A stretch of DNA of 64,000 nt from Rutpela maculata (Eukaryota > Arthropoda > Insecta > Coleoptera > Cerambycidae): assembly GCA_936432065.2 (NCBI GenBank), contig OW386287.2, forward strand, positions 79,363,804 to 79,427,803, written 5' to 3'. The notes below the pieces were generated by a model. That model worked only from the letters and a program-made list of their open reading frames with translations. It did not search any database and had not been told where the DNA came from. A program made the position numbers and the translations under genes. Shown one piece after another: positions 43,690 to 53,588 of this stretch (its first letter is position 1; every line of letters starts with the position of its first letter).

Positions 43690-44406
43690 ATTATACTCTT
43701 CGCCGATTTACTGAGCTTTTTATATAATTGTTACACATTCTATAGGATACTCTTCGCATTTTTCTTGTAAATAATGTTAGTTTTTGGACATTCTAAATTT
43801 TGTGATACCAACTTTGTTGTGAAAAAAAAAATATGAAAAAAAAAATCACGATGTGAGGGATCGAACCCGGGACCCTTACGAAACTCTTGCCGCTACATCA
43901 CCATTTCTTATTACTAAAATTGTTAATGAGTGTTATACCATTAGAAAATTTATTGCGATTATTAGGAAACACACATTAGTAAAATGTATTAAAAAAGAAA
44001 TAGTGATAGGAAATAACATTTCGCAAGGTTTCTATTTATTACAAACCATAAAAAAATGTAAAAAATATTTTTTTAAATTTTAAATTACTAATAACTTTTT
44101 TATTTACCAATCTATTTTGTTAAAAAATAATGGGGTTCTTCCTCTAGCTAACACTAAGTTACTCTCCAAATTTCAATACAATCAGATTTTTCTTTCTTGA
44201 GTTATCGTGCTTACAAGAAACGTGACGGACGGACAGACAGACGGACAGACGGACGGACGGACGGACGGACGGACATTTTGAAAGTTGTTCAGAATTCGTT
44301 CACTAACATAACGATATAAAATTTTTTTCTCTACGAGCGATATTTACTGATTTAGAAATGTGCCGATCAAATACAATATAATCTTCGTTTTTGCGAAGAG
44401 TATAAT
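43690..44406. mobile_element. short-TIR element with (GGAC)n run and tRNA-like segment
   Basis: ATTATACTCTTCGC (43690) faces GCGAAGAGTATAAT (44393-44406). A further direct copy of TACTCTTCGCATTTTT at about 43746 could instead be the true left end. Inside, on the minus strand, GGTTCGATCCC (about 43858-43868) is a perfect B box, with an A box-like stretch upstream, indicating a SINE head. A GGAC/GACA run lies at 44226-44274. Confidence 0.5.
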
Positions 44407-44869
44407 AATAGGCCAGTCGGCAGAGATTTTGACTAGAAGAAAAAAGGGGAAACACTGGAAACTATTTTAATCGCTCCTCTATTTAGCCATAAAATATATA
44501 TATAAAGTTTTCTACAATGAGAGTGGACCGGAACATTTCGAAATTTTCCAAATTTTCCAAAAAATCAGTTTTACAGTAAGAAAGGTTATATATAAAAGTG
44601 AAGAAGACAAAATTCTCTACAAAAAAAAATTATTTAACATTTTAATGCAGGAACAACAGTTTCGGAGCTAGTACCACGAGAAGTCGAGAACCTCATTGCA
44701 AGTATTGAAAATAATGACATTACTGGTCTGTGCCACTTGATTTACTGTGTCTATTACTACTATAATTAAACGTATCTATGAAGGGTTGTATCTATAATAA
44801 TTATTACTCAAATATAAATTAATGAAACACGTCAATTTATTTTTTTCCGTTTTTGGGCTGAATGTATAA

Positions 44870-46152
44870 CACTTCCTTCCAAGTTTCGCTTCTCTGTGTC
44901 GCTTTCATATTCCGAGTCACTTGTCTCGGAATCTATCGGGTCGTTGTCGAAGGACTTTTTGAGTTTTATGGCACTGTCAACATCGTCATCTTCCAGCTTG
45001 TGATGTCGCAGGCATCAACATTAGTACAACCCAAACATATAACCGAACTGCTTTTCGACAGCTACATGCGCCTTTGCACCCTTTCGTACATTTGCACAAA
45101 ATTGTTTTTAACAGGAAATCCGAAGCCGGATCTTTTTTAGTCGTGACAGCACGCAATGAAACTGTTTTGAATCAAAAATATAATATTTATATATACGCAA
45201 ATAATTAAAGTCTTCATATGAAACAAATGTTTTTGTGGCAAGAAATAAAAAACTCGTCGTAAATCAATTTATTTATTACAAACTTATCGTTTCTTGAAAC
45301 AAAGCCATATTGTTTCATATGAAGAATTTATTTATTTGCGTATATATAAATATTATATCCTTGATTCAAATACATTATTTTTTTGTGTGAAAGTAAGCCA
45401 TTCTGCGAATTGAGTCCAGCCCCACATCTGCGGAATTTTAGCGTTCCCATACCACGTTTGTACTTGATGATATGTGCGAAGGGAATGTTCGCAAGCTGCT
45501 GCTTCTATTGGCGACAAGGACAAGTTTGTCTTGTTTCGCGCGGCAGATTTCACGAAGTATTGAAAACGGAACTCGTCGAGCCTCTCGTAAGTGGCACCCT
45601 TTGCTCCGTACAGAGCCAAATGCATTTTTGTTCTGCAATATCGACATAGTCTGGGTGTGCGTCTGGGTCTTTGCGATTGTTTGCAAATGCGTACTGTTTG
45701 CGATGATTTTGGCAAATTTCATTTCTTCCTGCCAGAAGAACGCCGAGGTAGCGTCACAGCCACTGAACGCGTGAACGAACAAAAGATTTTCCACAATTTG
45801 ACTGTATTTGAACGACTACGGAGCGTAAACTACTTGTTGAACTTTCCCTTTGCTGGGTTCCAAAAAATAAATCTTCGTAACATCTGAAACTAAGGCCGCA
45901 GAGCAACACAAGCAGATCAACGTTTTTACCGATGATGAACACCGAGTACTTGCTACTTGCTGCTTCATCAAACACAATGATGCCGTTAGATTAATAGTAT
46001 TTAGTAACGTAGTCTATGTACTTCTTCAGAATCTGTGAGAACGTTTCTTGATGATGCCAAACAAATCTGTGAAGTAGGAAACCACCATCAACGTCGTAAA
46101 TATCAACTCCTGATTCCATATCTTGATTAGCGAAAGTAAATAGTTCGAACAT
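44870..46152 (-). pseudogene. PIN-like/CXC protein gene, broken
   Basis: Read on the minus strand from an ATG at 46152. The N-terminal part has DVDGGFLLHRFVW, then after an in-frame TAA (about 45991) IIVFDEA and the acidic strand NVDLLVLL, which resembles the active-site strand of PIN/FEN-type nucleases. A frame change leads to LLFVHAFSGCDATSAFF, another to LALYG, YQVQTW-like and WGW motifs. After an inserted MITE come LLKTILCKC, GCKGACSCRK and further cysteines, a tesmin/TSO1-like CXC zinc-binding domain. The order matches multi-copy uncharacterised arthropod proteins I recall. Function unknown; nuclease-like and DNA-binding roles are inferred. Confidence 0.7.
45166..45370. mobile_element. 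205-bp palindromic MITE inserted in the PIN-like/CXC gene
   Basis: TTTGAATCAA...ATATTTATATATACGCAAAT and, on the other side, ATTTGCGTATATATAAATAT...TTGATTCAAA are inverse copies, with ATGAAACAA facing TTGTTTCAT inside. The gene reading resumes on both sides, so this is an insertion. The target duplication is not clear. Confidence 0.8.
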
Positions 46153-46672
46153 AGCCGACGCGGGATACTATTCAATCTCTGTCTCTCTCACATGCACACA
46201 CATAGGAATATGATGAATGATGTTAAAAGTGTAATAATAAGTCAATAAAAGAATTGAAGATAATTATACGAAGCGGTAATAGCAGTTTCTTTGATACTTG
46301 CAATGAGTTTCACGGATTCTCACTCTTTTAGCTTCGAAACTATTGCTCTTACAATATAGCATCTCATAACCTTTTTTGCAGAGAATGTTATCTCCTTCAT
46401 TATTACATTTAACCTGTTTTACCCCTAAACCCGTTAAAAACGAGAAATTTGCAAATACTGATTTTTGCACCTATTTTGGAAAATTTCAAAATATTCCGAA
46501 CCACTCTCATTGTAGAAAACTTGATATATTATATTTTATGGCTAAATAAGACGATTAAAACAGTTTCCAGCTTTTTCCTAGTTCTCTTCTAATTAAAGCC
46601 TTTTTCCGCCTCTGCCGACTGACCTAAAATACAATCTAAATAAAATCATATGTGTGGATTGCAGACAATATA

Positions 46673-47939
46673 CAGGGTATTTCATGTACGCAGTCATTTA
46701 TTTTCAGGGGTAATTTATGTCAAAAAGTATTTAAAAAAATTTCCTATAAACATGGATCCGGAAATCACTATTAAGGGAGTTTAGAACCTTCTGAAGCGGG
46801 TATTCCGTAACTTCAATGTCATTAATCACATCAGATATCAACAATTAAAATAAATTACGATCAATTACGTAATAAAAAACAAACTTCATAAGTTAATCAG
46901 TGCTGCAAGAACAAGTTTTTCTAAACTACACTGGAGAGTAAAACATCATTTTTTCATGTTTTTGATGTGTGGGAATAGTCCAGTCAACGGAGCACTAAAA
47001 TGACCAAAATTTCTCATTTGAGTGCTAATGAATGGATTTTGATGAAACCTTAGGTCAAAAATGAAACAAAAATAATATATTTACCTTTTTTGGGCCAAAA
47101 TAAGATGTTTTTACTCTTGTGATTTTTTTTTAAATGAAAATTTTTCGAGATATGGCCGCTCTAAAATTCCTAAAAGTGGGGGAGGGCAAATGTAGAAGTT
47201 GAGAAAAAATCTGAAAAAATTCAGGTGAATGTATCGTCGGAATACAAGACTTTTTTTATTTGCAACTTTTCTGTAAAGTGCGTTTTCACCGAGTTTTTCC
47301 GGAAGAACATGAAAAACTACCCCGTTTTTAATATCTTGGAATTTTTTTGTAACTTGCTAAGAAATATGAAACCTATATAGTTATACCATTTTTAGAGGTT
47401 CAATATAATTTTTAAATTGAAAATGTGAAAAAATTTTCCGGAAAATTTTTTATTTGTTAATGATAAAAGGGTTAAAATAAGACTTTTTTAATCAATAGCT
47501 TTTTTCAAAAAACCATTATCTTTAAATAAGTATTCAAAATCGCTAAATTTATAAAAAAATTATCGTGTAATTTCTCTTCTGACGATAAGAATTCTTGTGG
47601 ATGCGAAGCACTACAAACTGTTGACCTAATCTGTACAATAATTTACTACATAAAAAAGTCTTATTTCAACCCTTTGAATAAGTTGGCCCACTTTTATCAT
47701 TAATAAACGAAAATTGTGAAAAAAAATTAAAGTAATGACCTTTATTGATATCAGATAATGTGCAAAAACTGATCGACGTACGTCGAGATATTAAGTAAAG
47801 TCCCAATTTTGGGTACTTCCTTTATAAGATCCTAGCTCCCTTAATAGTGATTTCCTATGTTTATAGGAAATTCTTTTAAATATCTTTTGAACATAGAATC
47901 ACTCTTAGAAATTAATGACCGCACACCTGAGACACCCTG
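46673..47939. mobile_element. TA-flanked TIR element, non-coding
   Basis: The left end CAGGGTATTTCATGTACGCAGTCATT and the right end (inverse of CAGGGTGTCTCAGGTGTGCGGTCATT) match over about 115 bp, including AATTTCCTATAAACAT and ATCACTATTAAGGGAG. Both ends abut TA. The interior has a second inverted pair (AAGGGTTGAAATAAGACTTTTT type). No coding frame, so it is a non-autonomous DNA element. Confidence 0.75.
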
Positions 47940-47969
47940 TATAGACACGTATAACCTATATATGATATA

Positions 47970-48334
47970 TGTTATATAAAATTATACGCTATATCATCAA
48001 GATATAAAGCGACATCACAGATAGCATCATATTACAGTATTAGATAACAGCTCCCTTTGAGAATTGCTTATCTAGATATTAAGTTTCATTTTAACTTCTC
48101 ACAATATTATGCTGATAAGCTAGCTTGCATTTCCTTTGTTCAACTTTGGCTGACACATCATTTGAAAACTTATAAATAAGACTAACGAGCATTTGTACCG
48201 GCATTTATCATACTCACTTCATATTAAATGTATCATACGTAAATTGTATCTTTTATTCAGGAATCAACGTTGATTCCTCATGTAACCAAATAAAAAGTTT
48301 TTAAAAAGTCAATCACGCAAACAGTGATCTAACA
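47970..48334 (+). repeat. 5' LTR of the errantivirus-like element
   Basis: 365 bp with TGT...ACA ends; the same length as the 3' LTR with about seven substitutions between them. Confidence 0.93.
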
Positions 48335-48336
48335 AA

Positions 48337-48354
48337 TGGCGCAGTCGTACGGAT
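48337..48354 (+). promoter_or_regulatory. primer binding site (serine-tRNA type)
   Basis: TGGCGCAGTCGTACGGAT begins two bases after the 5' LTR. The TGGCGCAGTCG core is the primer site seen in many insect errantiviruses. Confidence 0.8.
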
Positions 48355-48526
48355 CTAACTAACATCGCGCGTTCGGGAGCCTAACTAGTGGTAAACGTAT
48401 CCAGCGGAACAAGGAGTCCATCTGCAAAAGGTGCCTAACCATTGGAAAAGAACCATTAGAACAAGGAGAACTTCTTAGCCGTGGTGGTGGATCCCAATCC
48501 TTTAATTAGAAGAACCTACTAACCAG

Positions 48527-48549
48527 ATGAAGAAAATATTCACGTAAGT
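48527..48549 (+). promoter_or_regulatory. leader ATG and splice donor for env mRNA
   Basis: A short frame opens at an ATG (48527) and reaches a strong donor, AC|GTAAGT at 48544, after 17 bases. An acceptor with a T-rich tract (TTTTCAG, AG at 53587-53588) lies at the beginning of the env frame, which has no ATG of its own there. The phases match, so splicing would supply the env start codon, as in known errantiviruses. Confidence 0.65.
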
Positions 48550-48828
48550 CATTTTAAGAATCATCTCGCTTACTTTATTCATAACCTATTTAAGTGAACA
48601 GTTCTACTGTCAAAGTGAAATCCATTCCTTTACAAACGCAACGAAACAAGTCCATTTAATTTTAAGTTTATTTATTTTCGTATTTACGAAACATTGTGTA
48701 TTATACAGCTAATATACAATCCATTTACACACGCAACGTAACAAGCTAATTTAATTTAAGTTCGTATCATACTGCTGATACGCAACCAATTTCTTTTTGC
48801 AATCCAAATAATTTAAATACAAAGCAAA

Positions 48829-50262
48829 ATGCCAGACAGAGCTCAACCAGAGACAGCTCAACCAATAGTACAGGCACCAGCCGAACAACAACAACAACAA
48901 CTACTACAACAACAACTACTACAACAACAACAACAACAACAGCAACTACAACAACAACTACAACAACAACCAGAGCAAATTGAGCCCTACAAGCTCTCTG
49001 AAGTATTTTCATTGGTACCGGAATTTGATGGCAACGCCATTAATTTACAAACATTTTTAAACTCATGTCAGTGTGCACAAAGTATGGCAATCCATGACCA
49101 GAAAATTTTACTAACAATCCACATTAAAAATAAGTTAAAAGGCAAAGCTGCCGAATTAATTAATTCACGCAACCCTGGCACCTGGCCAGAAATCAAAGCA
49201 CTCTTGGAAACTCATTTTGGGGACTCCAGAGATCTAACGGCCCTGATTCAGGACCTGCAGCTCATTCACCAATTGCCAGGCGAATCCGCATTAACACTTG
49301 TATCACGTCTACAAACGCACAACGCGAAGATGCACGCTGCAGTGCAAAAACAAAATCTCACGGGAACGCAAAGAACTGCACAATCAGATCTTATAGAAAC
49401 CATGACGCTTAATCATTTGTTAACGGGCTTAGAACCAAACTTAGGCCGCATCATACGTGCCAGTAACCCTCCAACCATACTAAAAGCTGTTGGTAGAATT
49501 CGGAGAGAACTGCAACTCTCCTATTTTGGACAACAAAAATTTCCGAAAAATAGTCCAGTCAAAAATCCCAATTTACAACCCAAACGACCAACCTCTAATT
49601 TTCAACAGAAATTCTGCTCATTCTGTAAAAGAAATGGACACGTCATAAACGAATGTCGTACAAGGCAACAGCAACAGTCTATGCCATCGACATCAAACTT
49701 CCAGAGACCAAATTATCAAGGAAACCCAAATTTTCAAAATTTTTCTCAAACCAATCAATTTAATCAGAGGACATTCCCTCAACCTAATCAACCAAATCAA
49801 CCACAGCAAAACAGGCCCTCAGCCATAAGGCCGAACCCTAACTTTACGCAACAACGACCATCCGCTATTCAGCCTAACCCGAATTTTAACCGCTTTAATC
49901 AGCAAAAAGCTCATCATTTAAATTACGAACCTTACAACAATTATGCCGATCAATTTAACCAATACAACGACTACTCTCCCGATAATTACCAAAATTACCA
50001 AATTCAAAATGAATCATACGAAAACTACAATTTTGAAACTAACCAAAATTTCCAGGAGAATTATACTGCTAATTCTCAGAGCGAGCAATACGAGGATTAT
50101 ACTGCTAACCCTCAGGATTTTTGCCAAGGTTTGGACCAACCAACAGATCCTCCCAACGAGGAATTCGAACCAATTACGGAGCTAGAAACTCAAATTCAAA
50201 CTATGAACCTCAACGACAATCTCGACCCCATGCTGAACTTCCCAGAACAAAAGTTCATATAA
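48829..50262 (+). CDS. gag: Gag polyprotein of the errantivirus-like element
   Basis: A 477-residue intact frame. Residues about 20-48 are glutamine-rich (CAA repeats). A Gag core follows, with FSLVPEFDGNAINLQTFL and LIQDLQLIHQLPGESALTL typical of Ty3/Gypsy capsids. A CCHC zinc knuckle (CSFCKRNGHVINEC) lies at about 263-276. The rest is rich in Asn, Gln, Pro and Tyr. Gag packages the element RNA. As the only undamaged gene of this element it could still produce particles, so mobility would need enzymes from elsewhere. Confidence 0.92.
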   Translation: MPDRAQPETAQPIVQAPAEQQQQQLLQQQLLQQQQQQQQLQQQLQQQPEQIEPYKLSEVFSLVPEFDGNAINLQTFLNSCQCAQSMAIHDQKILLTIHIKNKLKGKAAELINSRNPGTWPEIKALLETHFGDSRDLTALIQDLQLIHQLPGESALTLVSRLQTHNAKMHAAVQKQNLTGTQRTAQSDLIETMTLNHLLTGLEPNLGRIIRASNPPTILKAVGRIRRELQLSYFGQQKFPKNSPVKNPNLQPKRPTSNFQQKFCSFCKRNGHVINECRTRQQQQSMPSTSNFQRPNYQGNPNFQNFSQTNQFNQRTFPQPNQPNQPQQNRPSAIRPNPNFTQQRPSAIQPNPNFNRFNQQKAHHLNYEPYNNYADQFNQYNDYSPDNYQNYQIQNESYENYNFETNQNFQENYTANSQSEQYEDYTANPQDFCQGLDQPTDPPNEEFEPITELETQIQTMNLNDNLDPMLNFPEQKFI

Positions 50263-50299
50263 ATACGCTTTCTCGTACCTTATTAACCGTAAACTCAAA

Positions 50300-50632
50300 A
50301 AATCTTTATTATACGAAAAACGCAACAGGGAAATTTAAAATCTTAATTGACACAGGTGCAGGTATATCAAATTTTAAACCCAAGACAGCTGAACATTATA
50401 GACGTAGATCCCCTGAAAATGTAATTATACAGGGTATTACTGATCAAAAATTTTATATCAATGAATCCCCTTTTCAGATGAGTCACACAAGGTTTATATC
50501 TATAATCTAGATATAGATTTTGATGGATTATTAGGCGCAGACTTTCTAGAACATTATGAATGTCGAATAGACTTTAAAAATAAACAGCTAGTCACAAATT
50601 TTAAAACTCTACCGTTATTTAAAGTTACATAA
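50300..50632 (+). pseudogene. pol: protease remnant (retropepsin) of pol
   Basis: ILIDTGAGISNF carries the retropepsin DTGA motif. After a TAG near 50508 the reading continues in another frame with GLLGADFLEHY, the usual second half of this protease, and stops at about 50630. No reverse transcriptase follows. Confidence 0.75.
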
Positions 50633-52535
50633 GATATAGCTACAGAAAATTTACCTCTACGACCAACTACAAATTCTACTATAAAAAATCAAAATGTAGA
50701 CAACGAAAAAAAATGTAATCCCTATCGAATCACGTATGAACAAGATTTTCAAATTAAAATGTAACTTGGAAAACACCGAGGCTATACTCTTAGCCCAGGA
50801 TAATGAAAAGGTACGTCTACCGAATACTCTTGAAAAAATCGATAACAACGGAGAATTTCTAACATCAATATTAAACGCTACCGCGATACCGAAAACTGTA
50901 AGTTTCTCTAACCTTAAGCAGGAACCAGTACAAAAATTCAAAGCAATTTTTAATGCAAATTATCAAGAGCCGGATTCCCAACCTAAGAACAGAAATCTTG
51001 AAATTAAAAATCAAAATTTAGGCAACAAAAATAATTTAATTCCTTATGAACCATATACCGAAAAAATAACTAAACTAAAACATAATTTGGCTAACACTAA
51101 TGCCAAACCAAACAGAAATACAGGAAAAAGTAAAAATCTCAGATTTGACCTCCACTGTTGTTAACCTACAAAGAATTAATATTTCCGATACAAAATCGTA
51201 CTCTATAGATAAACCCAAGCCGACAATTTCAATTTTTAACATTTCAAAAAACGATTCGAAATCACAACTGAAAATAAAAACACCTAACATAGTTTCAAAA
51301 CCTTCATTTCAAATCGGCAACGAAATATCTCGCAAACCGAAAATTTGGAAAATGAATAAAATTCTAAGAAACATTCGAACAATTCCTTGCAATCAAAATA
51401 AAGTTCATATACCACACATACACATGAACATAAGAGAACAAAATTTATTTTTAGCATCTATGAAAGCAACAGCAAAAATTGTAGAATTTTCAAACCTAAA
51501 ATTCGAGCCTATTCAAAAATTCAAATCTATATTTAAGCTTTATTAGCGATACCAGGTTTTGTCTCAATCGGATTTCGACACTATGAAAAAATAGGCTAGC
51601 AAATAATACATTAATTTTACAAACATAAACAATTTTCAAAATTATTTAATAAACATTTTTACACCCAAGTAAAATTTTTCCAGTAAAAATAGTTTTTCAA
51701 AACAGATTATCCTACATTAAAGGCATTTACTTTCCTAAATAAAAAAAATAATAATAAAGTAGGTATTTCAAAATTACATGATATATTATCTCAAATCATT
51801 TATAACATCACCCTGTAGATTAATATCTTTATTTTTCGTTCACTTCTACTGAAAAAAAAAAATTTTCTTTTCCTTTAATTGAGTTGTAACAATAATGGAA
51901 ATAGAAAATAAAATACCTTAACTCCTAATCTTATCGATTAAACAAAAGGTGACTTAAAGAAAATGTATAAATTAAATTCGAAGAAATTCTAACAAGCACA
52001 TTTATACTTCCCACAGAAGCACGTCTTGTACGTTTATAAATTAAACATTTTATCAAGAATTGCAGGACATTTAATACTCTAGTTTTGTATTGTATTCGCT
52101 ATAATGTTTCATTACACGCGTTTTACATGTAAACAACATTCAAGATAAGATTAAAAAAACGCATCAGAAACTTTTCACGATTAAACTGTAACCTAAAGCT
52201 AGAATGCATGATTTAAATTAGTAAATCCTTCACAAAAATAAAAAAAAATAACAAATATACAGTACGTTGTTTAGAAGAAGAAAAATTAACAATCTTCAGA
52301 ATGCTCAAATTCCATCATAAATCGTACACGAATTTAACACCTTTTAAGAAAAAATGTATTAATTAATAGACTAGTCAAACAAGCAACTTTTATATCGAGA
52401 ATACAAAGATATTATGACTTTCTTTCATCAAAATAATGTATAAGACCTCCGTCACAAAATTTTAAGGACATATGTTAACCTGAATTTTACAACGATAAAA
52501 TCAATATTATATCGAACAAAACAGTCAGACATAGG
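50633..52535 (+). other. AT-rich segment in the place of reverse transcriptase and RNase H
   Basis: Frames at 50736-51164 and 51100-51546 are Asn/Lys-rich and share a motif of the type VSFSNLKQEPVQKFKAIF and VEFSNLKFEPIQKFKSIF, so a segment looks duplicated. From 51550 to 52535 I see no open frame or domain. No FDAS/YIDD-like or RNase H motif is present in any frame I checked by eye. Confidence 0.6.
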
Positions 52536-53575
52536 AGATATTTCATCATCCCTCTATCTCTTGATATTGAATCTGTAATTGAACATCTATTTTTGATATT
52601 ATTTAAAAATCAAGATATTTTAGATCTTTCTAAGATATACTTTGTGGAAAATAATCTAGACCTACCTATACTTGAAATTTTATCATTCATTTTTGTAGAA
52701 AAAAAAGACTTAAAGGTAATAATTTGTCAAAACATTTTTCAAACTCCTGACGAAGACCAAATCCCAATAATCCTAGAACAATATCATAGTGAAAAAAATT
52801 ATCTACACCGCGGAATAAAAGAAACCATTCGCGAAGAATTAACTAAATTCACACAAGCCTATGTAGTCCCGGATAAATCCGCAAAATCCGTCGTAAACAC
52901 GTTGTTGTCATCTTTCAACATTATGGTACCCCATTAAGAATCCATTGCGATTACGGTGGCGAATTTGACAACCGTTTGATCAAAGATCTCTGTACCCTCT
53001 ACGACATAAAACTGACGTATTCAAGCATAGGACATTCCCAATCCAACGGATCCCTAGGAAGATTTCATGCTACTTTAGCTGAAATGATAAGAATTCATAA
53101 AAACTGAAAACTCGAACGAACATCCTTTCACAATTTCACCATATGCAAAAATATGCTATAACAAATCGGTAAATAAAACACACGGTTTCACCCCATATGA
53201 ACTTATCTTTGGTCATACATCTAATAGACCACCTGAAACTCTTCACAACCAAAAAGAGTTAATAACCAAATACGTTAGAGATTTAAACAACAGAATATCC
53301 CACTACTATAAAATAGCCCGTAGTCGAACGTAAGCTCAAAAGGAGAAAGCGAAAGTTCGTTTTGATAGAAACGTTCCCCAAAAACGACCTGAATATAAAA
53401 TAGGTGACTTAGTTTACGTAAAAGAATCGCAAATCAAAAACAAATTGCAAAACAAATTTAACGGACCTTTTAAAATAAAAGAAATTTTCCAAAATTCTGC
53501 TACCCTATTAAATCTCGAAACAAAACAAGAAACTAAAGTAAATTTTGATAGAATGAAACCATATACTGAAAATTA
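52536..53575 (+). pseudogene. int: integrase remnant with internal deletion
   Basis: The histidine half of the zinc-binding region (ILEQYHSEKNYLHRGIKE) is fused directly to QAYVVPDKSAKSV of the core, so the cysteine pair and the first catalytic aspartate are deleted. The second aspartate survives in HCDYGGEF. The position of the glutamate reads SNGSLGRFH, with Gly instead of Glu. The C-terminal part (GFTPYELIFG, later KIGDLVYV) is readable with one stop and shifts. Integrase activity is not expected. Confidence 0.8.
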
Positions 53576-53588
53576 AATTTATTTTCAG

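Larger units (their letters stand above)
44411..46624. mobile_element. TIR element 1, carrying a PIN-like/CXC gene
   Basis: The left end GGCCAGTCGGCAGAG and right end CTCTGCCGACTGACC are both flanked by TA. The arms match over roughly 310-340 bp (left 44411-44720, right 46290-46624), including TTTAGCCATAAAATATA, TTTTCTACAATGAGAGTGG and CTCATTGCAAGTAT. The space between the arms is filled by one minus-strand gene that is now broken. No known transposase is visible. Total length 2.2 kb. Confidence 0.8.

Noticed and set aside
43850..43915. Possible tRNA gene on the minus strand
   Set aside because: The B box is perfect, but no full cloverleaf or CCA-side acceptor stem can be formed; it fits a SINE head.
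44862..45140. 92-codon plus-strand frame
   Set aside because: It is the complement of the CXC domain and tail of the element 1 gene.
45383..45887. Plus-strand frames of up to 100 codons
   Set aside because: They are complements of the minus-strand PIN-like/CXC gene, whose motifs recur in the second copy.
48767..49012. Minus-strand frame with a long valine run
   Set aside because: It is the complement of the CAA-rich glutamine stretch of gag.
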